DNA of 49,526 bases from Leifsonia sp. 71-9 (GCF_001898805.1 NZ_MKVJ01000021.1:106562-156087), one strand, 5' to 3'; positions 39,913-49,485 are shown, numbered from the stretch's first letter. Notes: generated by a model not told the origin, from the sequence alone. Program-made: numbers and translations.

Positions 39913-41022
39913 TCAGCTCTGCTCGGGCTGACCCGGCTCCGCGGGCGTGCCCGGCTCGTCGGCCTGACCCTGCTCCCGCGGCTCCCAGCCCAGGTTGCGG
40001 GCCATCGTCTCGAGGGTGGCCAGGGTGGTGGCGTAGTCCTCGGGGGAGATGCCGTCGGCGAGTGTCTCGCGCACCTCCTGCACCCGGGCGAACGCCGCGT
40101 CGTGGGCGGCGCGGCCCTCGTCGGTCAGGGTGGCGCGGTCGCCGTCGAACCAGACCCAGCCGCGCTCGGTGAAGTCGGCGAGGATGCGCTCGATGCGCGC
40201 CGTGCGACGGTCGCCGTCGCAGCGGCTGTAGGGGCCGCCGTGACCGCGGTGCCCGTGGTGCGGGCCGAAGCCGCGTCCGCCGCGGAAGCCGCCGGGGCCT
40301 CCGAAGGGGCCTCCGAAGGGACCACCGAACGGGCCACCGAAGGCGGGTGCAGCGGCGGTGCCGCGCAGGAACCCGCGCTCGAAGCCGCGCTCGAAGGCGG
40401 CCTCGCGGCCGTCGTGGCCGTGGTGCTCGTGGCCGTGGTGCTCGTCGTGGCCGTGGGCCTCGGCGTGGGCCTCGGCGTGAGCGTCGGCGCCGTGGTGGTC
40501 GCGGCGACCACCTCCCGGGCCGAACGGGCGCTCGGCGCGCCACGTCTCGCGGCTGTAGGTCCAGGCGCCCTGGGAGCGCTGGGATGGGTGCGGGTGGCGC
40601 CCGCCGCGTTCGCGCGGGTCGAAGCCGCCGCGTTCGCGCGGGTCGAAGCCGCCGCGTTCGCGCGGGTCGAACCCGGCGCGGCCGAAGCCCTCGCGGCCAT
40701 GACCGCGCTCGCCGCGCTCACCGCGCTCACCGCGCTCCGGCACACCGGACCGATCGTGATCGCGACCGCGGCCGAAACCGTCGTGTCCGCGTCCGCGTCC
40801 GCGACCGTGGCCACGACGCCCGCGGGGGAGCCGGTCCGCGAGCTCGGCGGCGGTCGCCGGGCCCTCGGAGAGGGAGTGGAGCAGGCGCCAGCCGCCGCGG
40901 CGGAGGTCCTGCTCGGCCAGCGCGTCCCGCATGCGGTCGCGCAGCCGGCTCTCGATCTCGCCGAACCAGTATCCGGGCGGGGTCGAGGCAGGGGTGTTGT
41001 TCGAGTCGTCGATGTTCGTCAT
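39913..41022 (-). CDS. MarR-like regulator with a 200-residue low-complexity insertion
   Basis: 369 aa, start MTNIDDSNNTPASTPPG (RBS GGAAGGGG). Residues 17-70 are the first part of a winged HTH (YWFGEIESRLRDRMRDALA, then GPATAAELADRLPRG). From about 70 to 272 a low-complexity insertion of Gly, Arg, His, Asp and Phe follows: ERG repeats, GGFDPRER three times, His-rich AHGHDEHHGHEHHGHDG, GGPF four times. The fold resumes at 273: IERILADFTERGWVWFDG, then LTDEGRAAHDAAFARVQEVR, the wing and dimer helix. It is transcribed divergently from a second regulator of similar design. Confidence 0.8.
   Translation of the reverse strand: MTNIDDSNNTPASTPPGYWFGEIESRLRDRMRDALAEQDLRRGGWRLLHSLSEGPATAAELADRLPRGRRGHGRGRGRGHDGFGRGRDHDRSGVPERGERGERGERGHGREGFGRAGFDPRERGGFDPRERGGFDPRERGGRHPHPSQRSQGAWTYSRETWRAERPFGPGGGRRDHHGADAHAEAHAEAHGHDEHHGHEHHGHDGREAAFERGFERGFLRGTAAAPAFGGPFGGPFGGPFGGPGGFRGGRGFGPHHGHRGHGGPYSRCDGDRRTARIERILADFTERGWVWFDGDRATLTDEGRAAHDAAFARVQEVRETLADGISPEDYATTLATLETMARNLGWEPREQGQADEPGTPAEPGQPEQS
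40294..40341 (-). repeat. Four tandem 12-bp units coding GGPF
   Basis: Copies of a 12-bp unit (consensus GGGGCCTCCGAA) at 40294-40305, 40306-40317, 40318-40329 and 40330-40341; the last two differ at a few bases. In the protein they give Gly-Gly-Pro-Phe repeats inside the disordered insertion. Confidence 0.8.
40601..40672 (-). repeat. Three tandem 24-bp units coding GGFDPRER
   Basis: CCGCCGCGTTCGCGCGGGTC followed by GAAG, 24 bp, in three head-to-tail copies (40601-40624, 40625-40648, 40649-40672), identical except one base in the last. Near-identity indicates recent slippage expansion, so copy number may vary between strains. Confidence 0.85.
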
Positions 41023-41038
41023 CGGGGACCCCTTCCTA

Positions 41039-41080
41039 TTTGCATGTATCTTGACAAGTAAATGTATAGTTACATACATG
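41039..41080. promoter_or_regulatory. Palindromic control region between the divergent MarR genes
   Basis: Outer inverted repeat CATGTAT (41043-41049) and ATACATG (41074-41080); inner palindrome ATGTA-TAGT-TACAT (41062-41075). TATAGT (41065-41070) lies seven bases before the + strand ATG, fitting a -10 for a leaderless mRNA. So a protein bound at the inner palindrome would cover the -10 and the start. AT-rich in a very GC-rich setting. Confidence 0.7.
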
Positions 41081-41869
41081 GATGACGAGAGTCAAGCTCA
41101 GCAGGGTTCGCCGTCAGCGGACGTGGTCGCGCTCATCGAGAGCGCGCTCATGGCGGTGCGCCGCGATCAGTCGCGCCGCCGGCCGCCCGGCCCCTGGGGC
41201 GATGGACCGTTCGGCCGCGGCGGCCCGCACGCCTGGGGCCCGCGCGGTCCGTGGGGTGCCCCGGGAGGCGACGGCGGCCACGACCGGCCCGACCGCACCG
41301 CGCACGGTCGCCCCGGCCCCGAGCGCCCCGAGCAGGACCAGGCCGGTCAGGACCGCGCCGATCAGGACCGGGCCGACCGTGGCTCCCACGATCGCAACGG
41401 CCGGGACCAGGGCTCCCACGACCACAACGCTCGGGATCACGGCTCCCACGACCACGACCACCCGCCGTTCGGCGACTCCGCCCGCCCCGGCCCCGGTCGC
41501 CGCGGCCGCGACGGCAGCCTCGGCCGCATCGCGCGCATCCGGATGCTGGAGGCGCTGGAGACTGCGGAGGCCGCAGGCAGTCCGCTCTCCATCAGCTCGC
41601 TGGCGCAGGCGATCGGCGTCGATCAGCCGCGGGCGAGCCGGCTGGTGCAGGAGGGCGTCGAGCGCGGGCACGTGCGGCGCGTGCCCGATCCGTCTGACGC
41701 GCGCCGGGCGCTCATCCAGCTCACCGCCGCCGGCCGGTCGCAGCTCGAGGAGGTGCGCACCCACCGGCGCAGCGCGGTCGAGTCGGCGCTCGCGGAGTTC
41801 ACCCCGGAGGAAGCGCGCACCTTCGCCGAGCTGTTCGACCGTTTCGTCCGCGCCTGGCCCCGCCCCTGA
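41078..41869 (+). CDS. MarR-family regulator with His/Asp/Gly-rich N-terminal region
   Basis: 263 aa; ATG at 41078 (MDDESQAQQGSPSAD), no RBS but a leaderless-type promoter. Helix at 13-32 (ADVVALIESALMAVRRDQS), then about 115 residues of low complexity: GPWGDGPFGRGGPHAWG, DRAD repeats, and three GSHD units (GSHDRNGRDQGSHDHNARDH). A full winged HTH follows from residue 148: IARIRMLEALETAEAAG, SISSLAQAIGVDQPRASRLV, and the wing RRVPDPSDARRALIQLT typical of MarR. Ends in a dimerisation helix. It may autoregulate or cross-regulate with the divergent gene. Confidence 0.85.
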   Translation: MDDESQAQQGSPSADVVALIESALMAVRRDQSRRRPPGPWGDGPFGRGGPHAWGPRGPWGAPGGDGGHDRPDRTAHGRPGPERPEQDQAGQDRADQDRADRGSHDRNGRDQGSHDHNARDHGSHDHDHPPFGDSARPGPGRRGRDGSLGRIARIRMLEALETAEAAGSPLSISSLAQAIGVDQPRASRLVQEGVERGHVRRVPDPSDARRALIQLTAAGRSQLEEVRTHRRSAVESALAEFTPEEARTFAELFDRFVRAWPRP

Positions 41870-41881
41870 GCGGAAAGGTCT

Positions 41882-42550
41882 TCACACCGCAGGCGCCTGC
41901 CCCGTCCCGCAATCGCACGGCGGGTACTCGCCGCGCAGCACGGCGGCGGGAGCCGACGGGATCAGCAGCGAGCGCTGCAGCCGACGGTTCCAGAACGGCT
42001 TCCGGCTGGTGATGCGCAGTCGCAGACTCGAATGGGTGAGCCATCGCCCGGCGGCCCAGTGGGTCAGCGTGTTCTCGACGCGGTGCACGCGGCGGACGTA
42101 CTCCTGGTCGGCCGCCAGCCAGGCCGGGTCGATGAGGGCGGCCTCCCTGCCGAGGGTGTGCATCCAGCCGTGGAGGATGTCGGCCTGCGCCTGCAGGAAC
42201 ACCTGCGAGTTGAACAGCCAGTTGCGGGCCCACCCGCTGCGGAGCGGCTGGAGGAGCATGAGCTCGGTGGATCCGTCCACCGCACTGTCGACCGCGCGCA
42301 CGCCGTAACCGCGCGGGGTCGCCCCGTCGGACGGGACGATCCCGTCGAAGGGCCGACCCGCGTCGGCGGCGTCGCGCCCGATCCCGAAGATCGTCCGCAG
42401 ATTGGCCGCCGCCCAGGCCTGCCGCGCCGCGAGCGCGGTCTCCGTGCGCGCGGAGCCCCGCACCAGCGTGCCGATCAGGAACCCGAGCGCCAGAGCGATC
42501 ACGCCGACGAGCACCACCACGCCGAGCGGGAATGTCACGACCTCCGCCAT
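41882..42550 (-). CDS. Hypothetical membrane-anchored protein
   Basis: 222 aa. One membrane segment near the N-terminus (FPLGVVVLVGVIALALGFLI, residues 7-26), then a soluble part: RQAWAAANLRTIFGIGRDAA, LHGWMHTLGREAALIDPAWL, and SSLRLRITSRKPFWNRRLQR. The C-terminus has a Cys pair in PPCDCGTG. No SD; TAGCCT five bases before the ATG suggests a leaderless mRNA. Its 3' end meets the MarR gene's 3' end. Function unknown. Confidence 0.75.
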   Translation of the reverse strand: MAEVVTFPLGVVVLVGVIALALGFLIGTLVRGSARTETALAARQAWAAANLRTIFGIGRDAADAGRPFDGIVPSDGATPRGYGVRAVDSAVDGSTELMLLQPLRSGWARNWLFNSQVFLQAQADILHGWMHTLGREAALIDPAWLAADQEYVRRVHRVENTLTHWAAGRWLTHSSLRLRITSRKPFWNRRLQRSLLIPSAPAAVLRGEYPPCDCGTGQAPAV

Positions 42551-42602
42551 GGGGCCAGGCTAGGCGCTCCCGCCGCCGGGCCGAATGGTCGATTTCGCCG
42601 GG

Positions 42603-44093
42603 TCAGCCGAGGCGCACCGAGCGCGGCGCCTTGACCGGGATCAGCAGTCCCAGCCCGATCGCGAGCACCAGCACGATGCCGAGGATGCCCCAGTACTGCG
42701 CGCCGCCGACGGCGACGAAGGTCGCGAACAGCAGCGGCGCCAGGAACGACACCGCGCGTCCCGTGGTCGCGTAGAGGCCGAAGACCTCCCCTTCGCGGCC
42801 GACCGGGGTGACCCGGGTGAGGAACGTGCGGCTGGCCGACTGCGCGGGCCCGACGAACAGGCAGAGCACGAGGCCGCCGATCCAGAACGCGGTGGCGCCG
42901 CCGTCGTGCAGGAAGAACACGGCGAGCCCGGCGACGACGAGGCCGACGAGGGCCGTGACGATGACCGGCTTGGGGCCGTATCGATCGTCGAAGCGCCCGG
43001 AGATCAGGGTGCTGACGCCGGCGACGACGTTGGCCGCGATCGCGAAGATGATGACCTGGCCGCTGGAGAAGCCGAAGGTGCCCTGGGCCAGGATGCCGCC
43101 GAACGTGAACACGCCGACGAGCCCGTCGCGGAACAGGGCCGAGGCGATCAGGAACAGGACGGTGTTCCGGCTCTCCTTCCACAGCCTCCCGATGTCGCGC
43201 ACGAGCACGGCGTAGGAGGCGAAGAAGCCGACCCGCGGAGTGCGGGCGTTCTTCGCCATCTCGGGCACCGAGATCAGCACGGGCAGCGAGAAGACCAGCG
43301 TCCACAGCGCGGCGATGAGCGCGATGATGCGGATGTTGAGCCCGGCGTCCTGGCTGGCGTGGAGGAAGCCGCCGGTGCCGTCCGGGTTGTCGGTCACCAG
43401 GCCGAAGTACACGATGAGGAGCAGCACGATGCCGCCGAGGTAGCCGGCGCCCCAGCCGAAGCCGCTCACCCGGCCGACGGTCTTCGGCGTCGAGACCTGC
43501 ACGAGCATGGCGTTGTAGTTGACGGTGGCGATCTCGTAGAAGACGGTGGCGATCGCGACGAGGGCGACCCCGAGCAGGAAGTACGACGGCTCGCCGACGA
43601 CGAGGAACATGAGTGCGGTCACGACCACGACGACGCCGGTGTTGATCCCGAGCCAGAGCTTGCGGCGGCCGGAGCCGTCGGTCCGCTGGCCCAGCACCGG
43701 CGCGAGCAGCGCGACGATGACGCCGGCGATGGCCAGGCCCCAGCCGAGACCGCTGGAGAGCGGTGCCTCGGCGGCGGTCACGGCGGCGTGCGCGGGACCG
43801 TTCAGATCCGTCTCGGCGTCACGCGCCGCGACGAGCGCGGGGTCCACGAAGAGGCTGCCGGTCAGATACACCGTGAACACGAAGGTCGTGATGACCGCGT
43901 TGAACGCGGCGCCGCCCCAGTCCCACAGCGCCCACGAGACGACCCAGCGACGCGGGATGCGGCGCTCGGTCGAGCTGTCGGAGAAGAGCGGGCTCGCCGA
44001 CGTCAGGAGCGCATCGGTCGACGTGGTGGGGCGTTTCGTGCTCGCGTCGTCATCGCCGTTCGCACCGCCGCCTCCGGGGAGGTCGCGTGTCAT
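42603..44093 (-). CDS. MFS transporter, UMF1 family
   Basis: 496 aa with about twelve membrane helices. A 45-residue soluble N-terminus precedes RWVVSWALWDWGGAAFNAVI, the hallmark of UMF1 (Atg22-like) proteins, and the loop GQRTDGSGRRKLWLG is the MFS motif A variant. Between helices 1 and 2 there is a 35-residue outside loop, typical of UMF1. Substrate unknown; amino acid or metabolite efflux has been suggested for relatives. A -10-like TACGCT lies six bases before the ATG, so again leaderless transcription is likely. GTG two codons upstream is an alternative. Confidence 0.88.
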   Translation of the reverse strand: MTRDLPGGGGANGDDDASTKRPTTSTDALLTSASPLFSDSSTERRIPRRWVVSWALWDWGGAAFNAVITTFVFTVYLTGSLFVDPALVAARDAETDLNGPAHAAVTAAEAPLSSGLGWGLAIAGVIVALLAPVLGQRTDGSGRRKLWLGINTGVVVVVTALMFLVVGEPSYFLLGVALVAIATVFYEIATVNYNAMLVQVSTPKTVGRVSGFGWGAGYLGGIVLLLIVYFGLVTDNPDGTGGFLHASQDAGLNIRIIALIAALWTLVFSLPVLISVPEMAKNARTPRVGFFASYAVLVRDIGRLWKESRNTVLFLIASALFRDGLVGVFTFGGILAQGTFGFSSGQVIIFAIAANVVAGVSTLISGRFDDRYGPKPVIVTALVGLVVAGLAVFFLHDGGATAFWIGGLVLCLFVGPAQSASRTFLTRVTPVGREGEVFGLYATTGRAVSFLAPLLFATFVAVGGAQYWGILGIVLVLAIGLGLLIPVKAPRSVRLG

Positions 44094-44160
44094 GCCCACA
44101 GCGTAGGGGCTGCCGGGGAACGGGCGGTGAACCGGCGCGGCGCGGTCACGTCCGGGGTGC

Positions 44161-45048
44161 TCACGCCCAGAGCGTCAGCTTGTCGGGGTTGCGCATCATG
44201 CGGATGTCGGTGACGAGACCGCCCTGCACGCTCAGGGTGAGGATGCCGGTGACCACGCCCTGCTGCCGCACCTCGAAGCCGAGCCCGTCCGTCGTCTCGA
44301 TCGGGCGGACCACGGCGTCCGAGAACTTGGCGGCCAGGCCGAGGAGGAAGCGCGCCGCGTTCTCGGCGCCCCGGACGGGCCGGCGGGCCGAGCTCACCCG
44401 GCCGCCGCCGTCCGCCACCAGTACGACCGCGGGATCGAGGACGGCCACGAGCGCGGCGAGGTCGCCTCCCGCCGCCGCCTCGCCGAACGCCTGCACGACC
44501 CGGTCGTGCTCGGCGCGGGGGACGGACCGTTCGCGGCGCTCTTGGACCCGCCGCCGAGCGGAGGTCGCCAGCTGACGGCAGGCGGCGGGGGAGCGCCCCA
44601 CGATCTCCGCGATCTCGTCGAAGGGGAGCGCGAACACGTCGTGCAGCACGAACGCCACGCGTTCCGCCGGTGTCATCGCCTCGAGCACGACGAGCAGCGC
44701 GGTGCTCACCGATTCGTCGAGGGTGACCCGGTCGAGCGGATCGAGCGGAGCCGCATCCCCGGCCCCTCCGAACGCCGACGTGGGCAGCGGCTCCGGCAGC
44801 CACGGGCCGACGTAGCTCTCGCGTCGCACGCGCGCCGAGCCGAGCACGTCGAGGCAGACACGGCTCGCAACCCGGGTCAGCCAGGCGCGCGGCGACGAGA
44901 TCGCGTCGCGCTCGCCGGGCGTGAGCCGGTACCAGCGCGCGTACGTCTCCTGCACCGCGTCCTCCGCCTCCGCCACCGTGCCGAGCATCCGGTACCCGAG
45001 TGCCAGCAGGTGCCGCCGCTCGGCGATCACCTCCGCGTCCACGTCCAT
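44161..45048 (-). CDS. ECF41-type RNA polymerase sigma factor
   Basis: 295 aa. Region 2: ALGYRMLGTVAEAEDAVQET, then ARWYRL and RAWLTRVASRVCLDVL. Region 4: MTPAERVAFVLHDVFALPFD, EIAEIVGRSPAACRQLATSA. The linker has YVGPWLPEP and the long C-terminal SnoaL-like domain ends RNPDKLTLWA. The WLPEP and NPDKL motifs are signatures of ECF41, in which the C-terminal domain itself controls activity instead of an anti-sigma factor. ECF41 genes are normally beside a reductase, epimerase or decarboxylase gene, as here. The promoter upstream matches the ECF41 type, so autoregulation is expected. Confidence 0.95.
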   Translation of the reverse strand: MDVDAEVIAERRHLLALGYRMLGTVAEAEDAVQETYARWYRLTPGERDAISSPRAWLTRVASRVCLDVLGSARVRRESYVGPWLPEPLPTSAFGGAGDAAPLDPLDRVTLDESVSTALLVVLEAMTPAERVAFVLHDVFALPFDEIAEIVGRSPAACRQLATSARRRVQERRERSVPRAEHDRVVQAFGEAAAGGDLAALVAVLDPAVVLVADGGGRVSSARRPVRGAENAARFLLGLAAKFSDAVVRPIETTDGLGFEVRQQGVVTGILTLSVQGGLVTDIRMMRNPDKLTLWA

Positions 45049-45071
45049 GCCGCCTCCTCTTCCCCTATTAA

Positions 45072-45130
45072 GACGGATCGGGGCGCCTGGGTGTGAGGCC
45101 GCACCTCACATCCGCGGGTGCTGCGTCGTC
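45072..45130. promoter_or_regulatory. Mirror-image ECF41-type promoters
   Basis: + strand: CCTCACA (45104-45110), 16 bases, CGTC (45127-45130). - strand: CCTCACA (complement of 45092-45098), 16 bases, CGTC (complement of 45072-45075). Both match the ECF41 consensus TGTCACA-N-CGTC in five of seven -35 bases plus the full -10. The two -35s form an inverted repeat TGTGAGG-CCGCA-CCTCACA. So the sigma gene and the epimerase-like gene would be fired together. Confidence 0.85.
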
Positions 45131-45192
45131 CTGCAGGGTATGGATGACTCGCTTCTGCACAGAATCCCCGCGCGCACCGAGGCGGTGACGCG

Positions 45193-45949
45193 ATGAGGGT
45201 CGCCGTCGCCGGCGGCACCGGCGTCGTCGGGCGGCACGTCGTCGCCGCCCTCGACGCCGCCGGTCATGACGCCGTCGTGCTGAGCCGCTCCCGGGGCGTG
45301 GATGTGCGCGCCGCCGACGCAGTAGCCACCGCGATCGAGGGATGCGCGGCGCTGGTCGACGTGACCGGTGTGCAGACCACCTCGGGCCGCGTCTCGCGTG
45401 AGTTCTTCGGCGGGGTCACCCGCTCCCTGCTCGCCGCCGAGCGTCTCGCGCATGTGCCGCATCACCTCGCGCTGTCGATCGTGGGAGCCGTGGCGGCGCC
45501 GTCCGCCTATTACGCGGGCAAGGCGTTGCAGGAGCAGCTGGTGCGGGAGTCCGGCACGGGATGGAGCATCCTGCGGGCGACGCAGTTCCACGAGTTCGCC
45601 GCGCAGCTCGTCGGCGACCGCGCAGCTCGTCGGCGACCGCGCGAAGCGGTTCCACCTCGTGCCCGCGATGCGCTCCCAGCCGGTCGCCGCGGCCGAGGTC
45701 GGCGAGGCGCTCGCCGCGATCGCCGTCGGCGAGCCGCGCGGGCTCGACCGCGACCTCGCGGGGCCGCTGGTCGAGGACATGCCCGACCTCGTCCGCCGCT
45801 ACCTCGCCGCGACCGGGCGCGGCGGCCCGGTCGTCACGGTGCCTCTCCCGGGCCGCTGGGGCCGGGCGCTCCGCGACGGCACCCTCCTCGCCGGACCGGA
45901 CGCGCGCCTGGGACGGCAGACGTTCGCCGAGTGGTTGGAGGCGCGCTAG
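45193..45949 (+). pseudogene. NAD(P)-binding epimerase-like protein, frameshifted by a 19-bp duplication
   Basis: Starts MRVAVAGGTGVVGRHVVAAL, a Rossmann motif of atypical SDR/NmrA-like proteins, and reads well to about codon 140 (ATQFHEFAAQLVGDRA). There a 19-bp tandem duplication shifts the frame. The rest of the protein continues in the next frame (RFHLVPAMRSQPVAAAEVGE to RQTFAEWLEAR, stop 45949). Without one copy, a continuous 245-aa protein results, the ECF41 partner type. The first frame goes on without a stop into antisense of the next gene, so a long wrong product could be made. Either a recent mutation, a phase-variable tract or a sequencing error. Confidence 0.85.
45600..45637 (+). 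repeat. 19-bp tandem duplication causing the frameshift
   Basis: CGCGCAGCTCGTCGGCGAC at 45600-45618 is followed by an identical copy at 45619-45637 and the first five bases of a third. 19 is not a multiple of 3, hence +1 shift of frame. Confidence 0.95.
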
Positions 45950-45984
45950 GCCCGCACCGGGCCGGGCGTCAGACGGGCGCGGCG

Positions 45985-46752
45985 CTAGATCTGGATCGGC
46001 AGCGTGTACTGCTGCATCCCGCCGCCGTCGCCGCGCACCTGGCGGTGGATGTCCTCCATCGTCACGTCGAGCTGACCGGCCGTGCCGGCGGCGGCGGTGA
46101 GGTCGCGCAGCAGGTGCTCCGGGATCTCGCCGTCGTACTTGTAGTAGATCTTGTGCTCGAGGCTGGCCCAGAAGTCCATCGCCACCGTGCGCAGCTGGAT
46201 CTCGACCGGCACGTGCACCGGCCCGGCGCTGAGGAAGACGGGGACCTCCACGATCACGTGCAGGCTCTTGTAGCCGTTGGGCTTGGGGTGCGCGATGTAG
46301 TCCTTCACGCGGAGCACGCGGACGTCCTCCTGGGCGACCAGCAGCTCGAACACGCTGTACACGTCGGAGACGAACGAGCACACGATGCGCACGCCGGCGA
46401 TGTCGGTGATCGCGTCGCGGATCGCCTCGAACGACGGCTCGCAGTTCTTGCGCACGACCTTCTGCTCGATGCTCTCGGCCGACTTCAACCGGCTCGAGAT
46501 GTGCTCGATCGGGTTGTACTCGTGCAGCTCCGCGAACTCCTCGCGCAGGATGGATACCTTCGTCGAGATCTCGTCGATGCCGAACTTGTACGGCATGATG
46601 AACCGCGCGAAATCGTCCCGGAACGCCTGCACTTCGCTCAGCGTCGCGGGGTCGATGCTCTGCAGCGCCTCGATGGCGCGCGACGACAGCAGCGGCCCTC
46701 CGTGCTCCCCGGCGAGTGCAGGGGTGTCGGCGTCGGCAGGGGCGGGATCCAT
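45985..46752 (-). CDS. Small alarmone synthetase (RelA/SpoT domain)
   Basis: 255 aa, single-domain (p)ppGpp synthetase, without hydrolase, TGS or ACT domains. Key features: ITDIAGVRIVCSFVSDVYSV, VKDYIAHPKPNGYKSLHVIV (substrate loop), VPVEIQLRTVAMDFWASLEH and HKIYYKYDGE. It makes ppGpp or related alarmones from GTP/GDP and ATP and often is controlled at transcription. The N-terminal 30 residues are Ala/Pro-rich and disordered. Start MDPAPADADTPAL with GGAGGC adjacent. It diverges from dnaK; co-location with the chaperone operon hints at stress control. Confidence 0.92.
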   Translation of the reverse strand: MDPAPADADTPALAGEHGGPLLSSRAIEALQSIDPATLSEVQAFRDDFARFIMPYKFGIDEISTKVSILREEFAELHEYNPIEHISSRLKSAESIEQKVVRKNCEPSFEAIRDAITDIAGVRIVCSFVSDVYSVFELLVAQEDVRVLRVKDYIAHPKPNGYKSLHVIVEVPVFLSAGPVHVPVEIQLRTVAMDFWASLEHKIYYKYDGEIPEHLLRDLTAAAGTAGQLDVTMEDIHRQVRGDGGGMQQYTLPIQI

Positions 46753-46823
46753 GCCTCCACGCTATCGACGGTGGTTGTGCGAAAAGTGTGAATCGGGGTG
46801 GGAATACACCTGCATTCCTTAAA

Positions 46824-46844
46824 GTTGAGTCAGGTGTACTCAAG
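46824..46844. promoter_or_regulatory. HAIR operator 1 (HspR site)
   Basis: GTTGAGT, seven bases, ACTCAAG: one mismatch to the HAIR consensus CTTGAGT-N7-ACTCAAG bound by HspR in actinobacteria. Lies upstream of the dnaK -35. Confidence 0.88.
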
Positions 46845-46860
46845 TTTTGGGCTCGACGGC

Positions 46861-46909
46861 TTGACATGATTCCACCCCGGGTGGCACTCTTGAGTCGTCG
46901 GGACTCAAC
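46861..46909 (+). promoter_or_regulatory. dnaK promoter with HAIR operator 2
   Basis: Consensus -35 TTGACA (46861-46866), a weak -10 near CACTCT (46885-46890), and the second HAIR site CTTGAGT-N7-ACTCAAC (46889-46909) covering the -10 and start point. HspR bound here, helped by DnaK itself, would repress the operon until heat or unfolded proteins titrate DnaK. Confidence 0.85.
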
Positions 46910-46975
46910 TCTCGACCCCCTGATTTTCATCGGCCAGCGAATACGCAGACCAGCAACAAAGGAGAGAAAGCACAT

Positions 46976-48835
<1,860 letters not shown>

Positions 48836-48837
48836 TC

Positions 48838-49485
48838 ATGTCGGACCAGAACCCGGGTGCTCCGGGATCGGGCGAGCCCGATCCCGAGCGCGAGGAGCCG
48901 ATCATCCGTGACAAGCGGCGCATCGACCCCGAGACCGGCAAGGTCCGGGAGCCGTCCGAGCACGACCTGTCGCACGAAGAGCTCGTCGACGTCGGCCCGG
49001 CCGCGGAGGAGGGTCCCGTCCTGTCGGACGACGACCTGGACGTCCTCTCCGGCCAGACCACGTCCGACGCGCTCGCGGCGGAGCGGCTCGCCGACCTCCA
49101 GCGGGTCACCGCGGAGTACGCGAACTACCGCAAGCGCACGGAGGCCAACCGCGAGGTCGAGCGCGAGCGCGCCGTGAGCGAGGCCGTCAAGGGCCTCATC
49201 CCGGTGCTCGACGACCTCGAGCGCGCCGAGAAGCACGGCGACCTCACCGAGGGCAGCGCGTTCGCGACCATCGCGGCCAAGCTGCGCACGAACGTCGAGC
49301 GGCTCGGCCTCACCCCCTACGGCGAGAAGGGCGAGCCCTTCGACCCGCAGATCCACGAGGCGATCTTCCAGCAGCCCACCCCGGACGTGACGGCCGACAC
49401 CGTCGCGGACGTCGTCGAGACCGGCTACCGCCTGGGCTCGACCACCGTCCGAGTGGCGAAGGTCGTCGTCGCGGTCCCGGCCTGA
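48838..49485 (+). CDS. grpE: Nucleotide exchange factor GrpE
   Basis: 215 aa, two bases after dnaK. A long acidic, probably disordered N-terminus (about 75 residues) is followed by the coiled coil (LAAERLADLQRVTAEYANYRKR... ending near residue 120) and the beta domain with GLTPYGEKGEPFDPQIHEAI and VVETGYRLGSTTVRVAKVVV, the GrpE signature. It releases ADP from DnaK. dnaJ and hspR would be expected to the right; only 41 bases remain in the window. Confidence 0.97.
   Translation: MSDQNPGAPGSGEPDPEREEPIIRDKRRIDPETGKVREPSEHDLSHEELVDVGPAAEEGPVLSDDDLDVLSGQTTSDALAAERLADLQRVTAEYANYRKRTEANREVERERAVSEAVKGLIPVLDDLERAEKHGDLTEGSAFATIAAKLRTNVERLGLTPYGEKGEPFDPQIHEAIFQQPTPDVTADTVADVVETGYRLGSTTVRVAKVVVAVPA

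Noticed and set aside
41051-41056. Consensus -35 TTGACA for the + strand MarR gene
   Set aside because: The matching -10 would lie at 41073-41079 on top of the start codon; TATAGT at 41065 suits the gene better, so this hexamer may be chance or serve an unseen downstream start.
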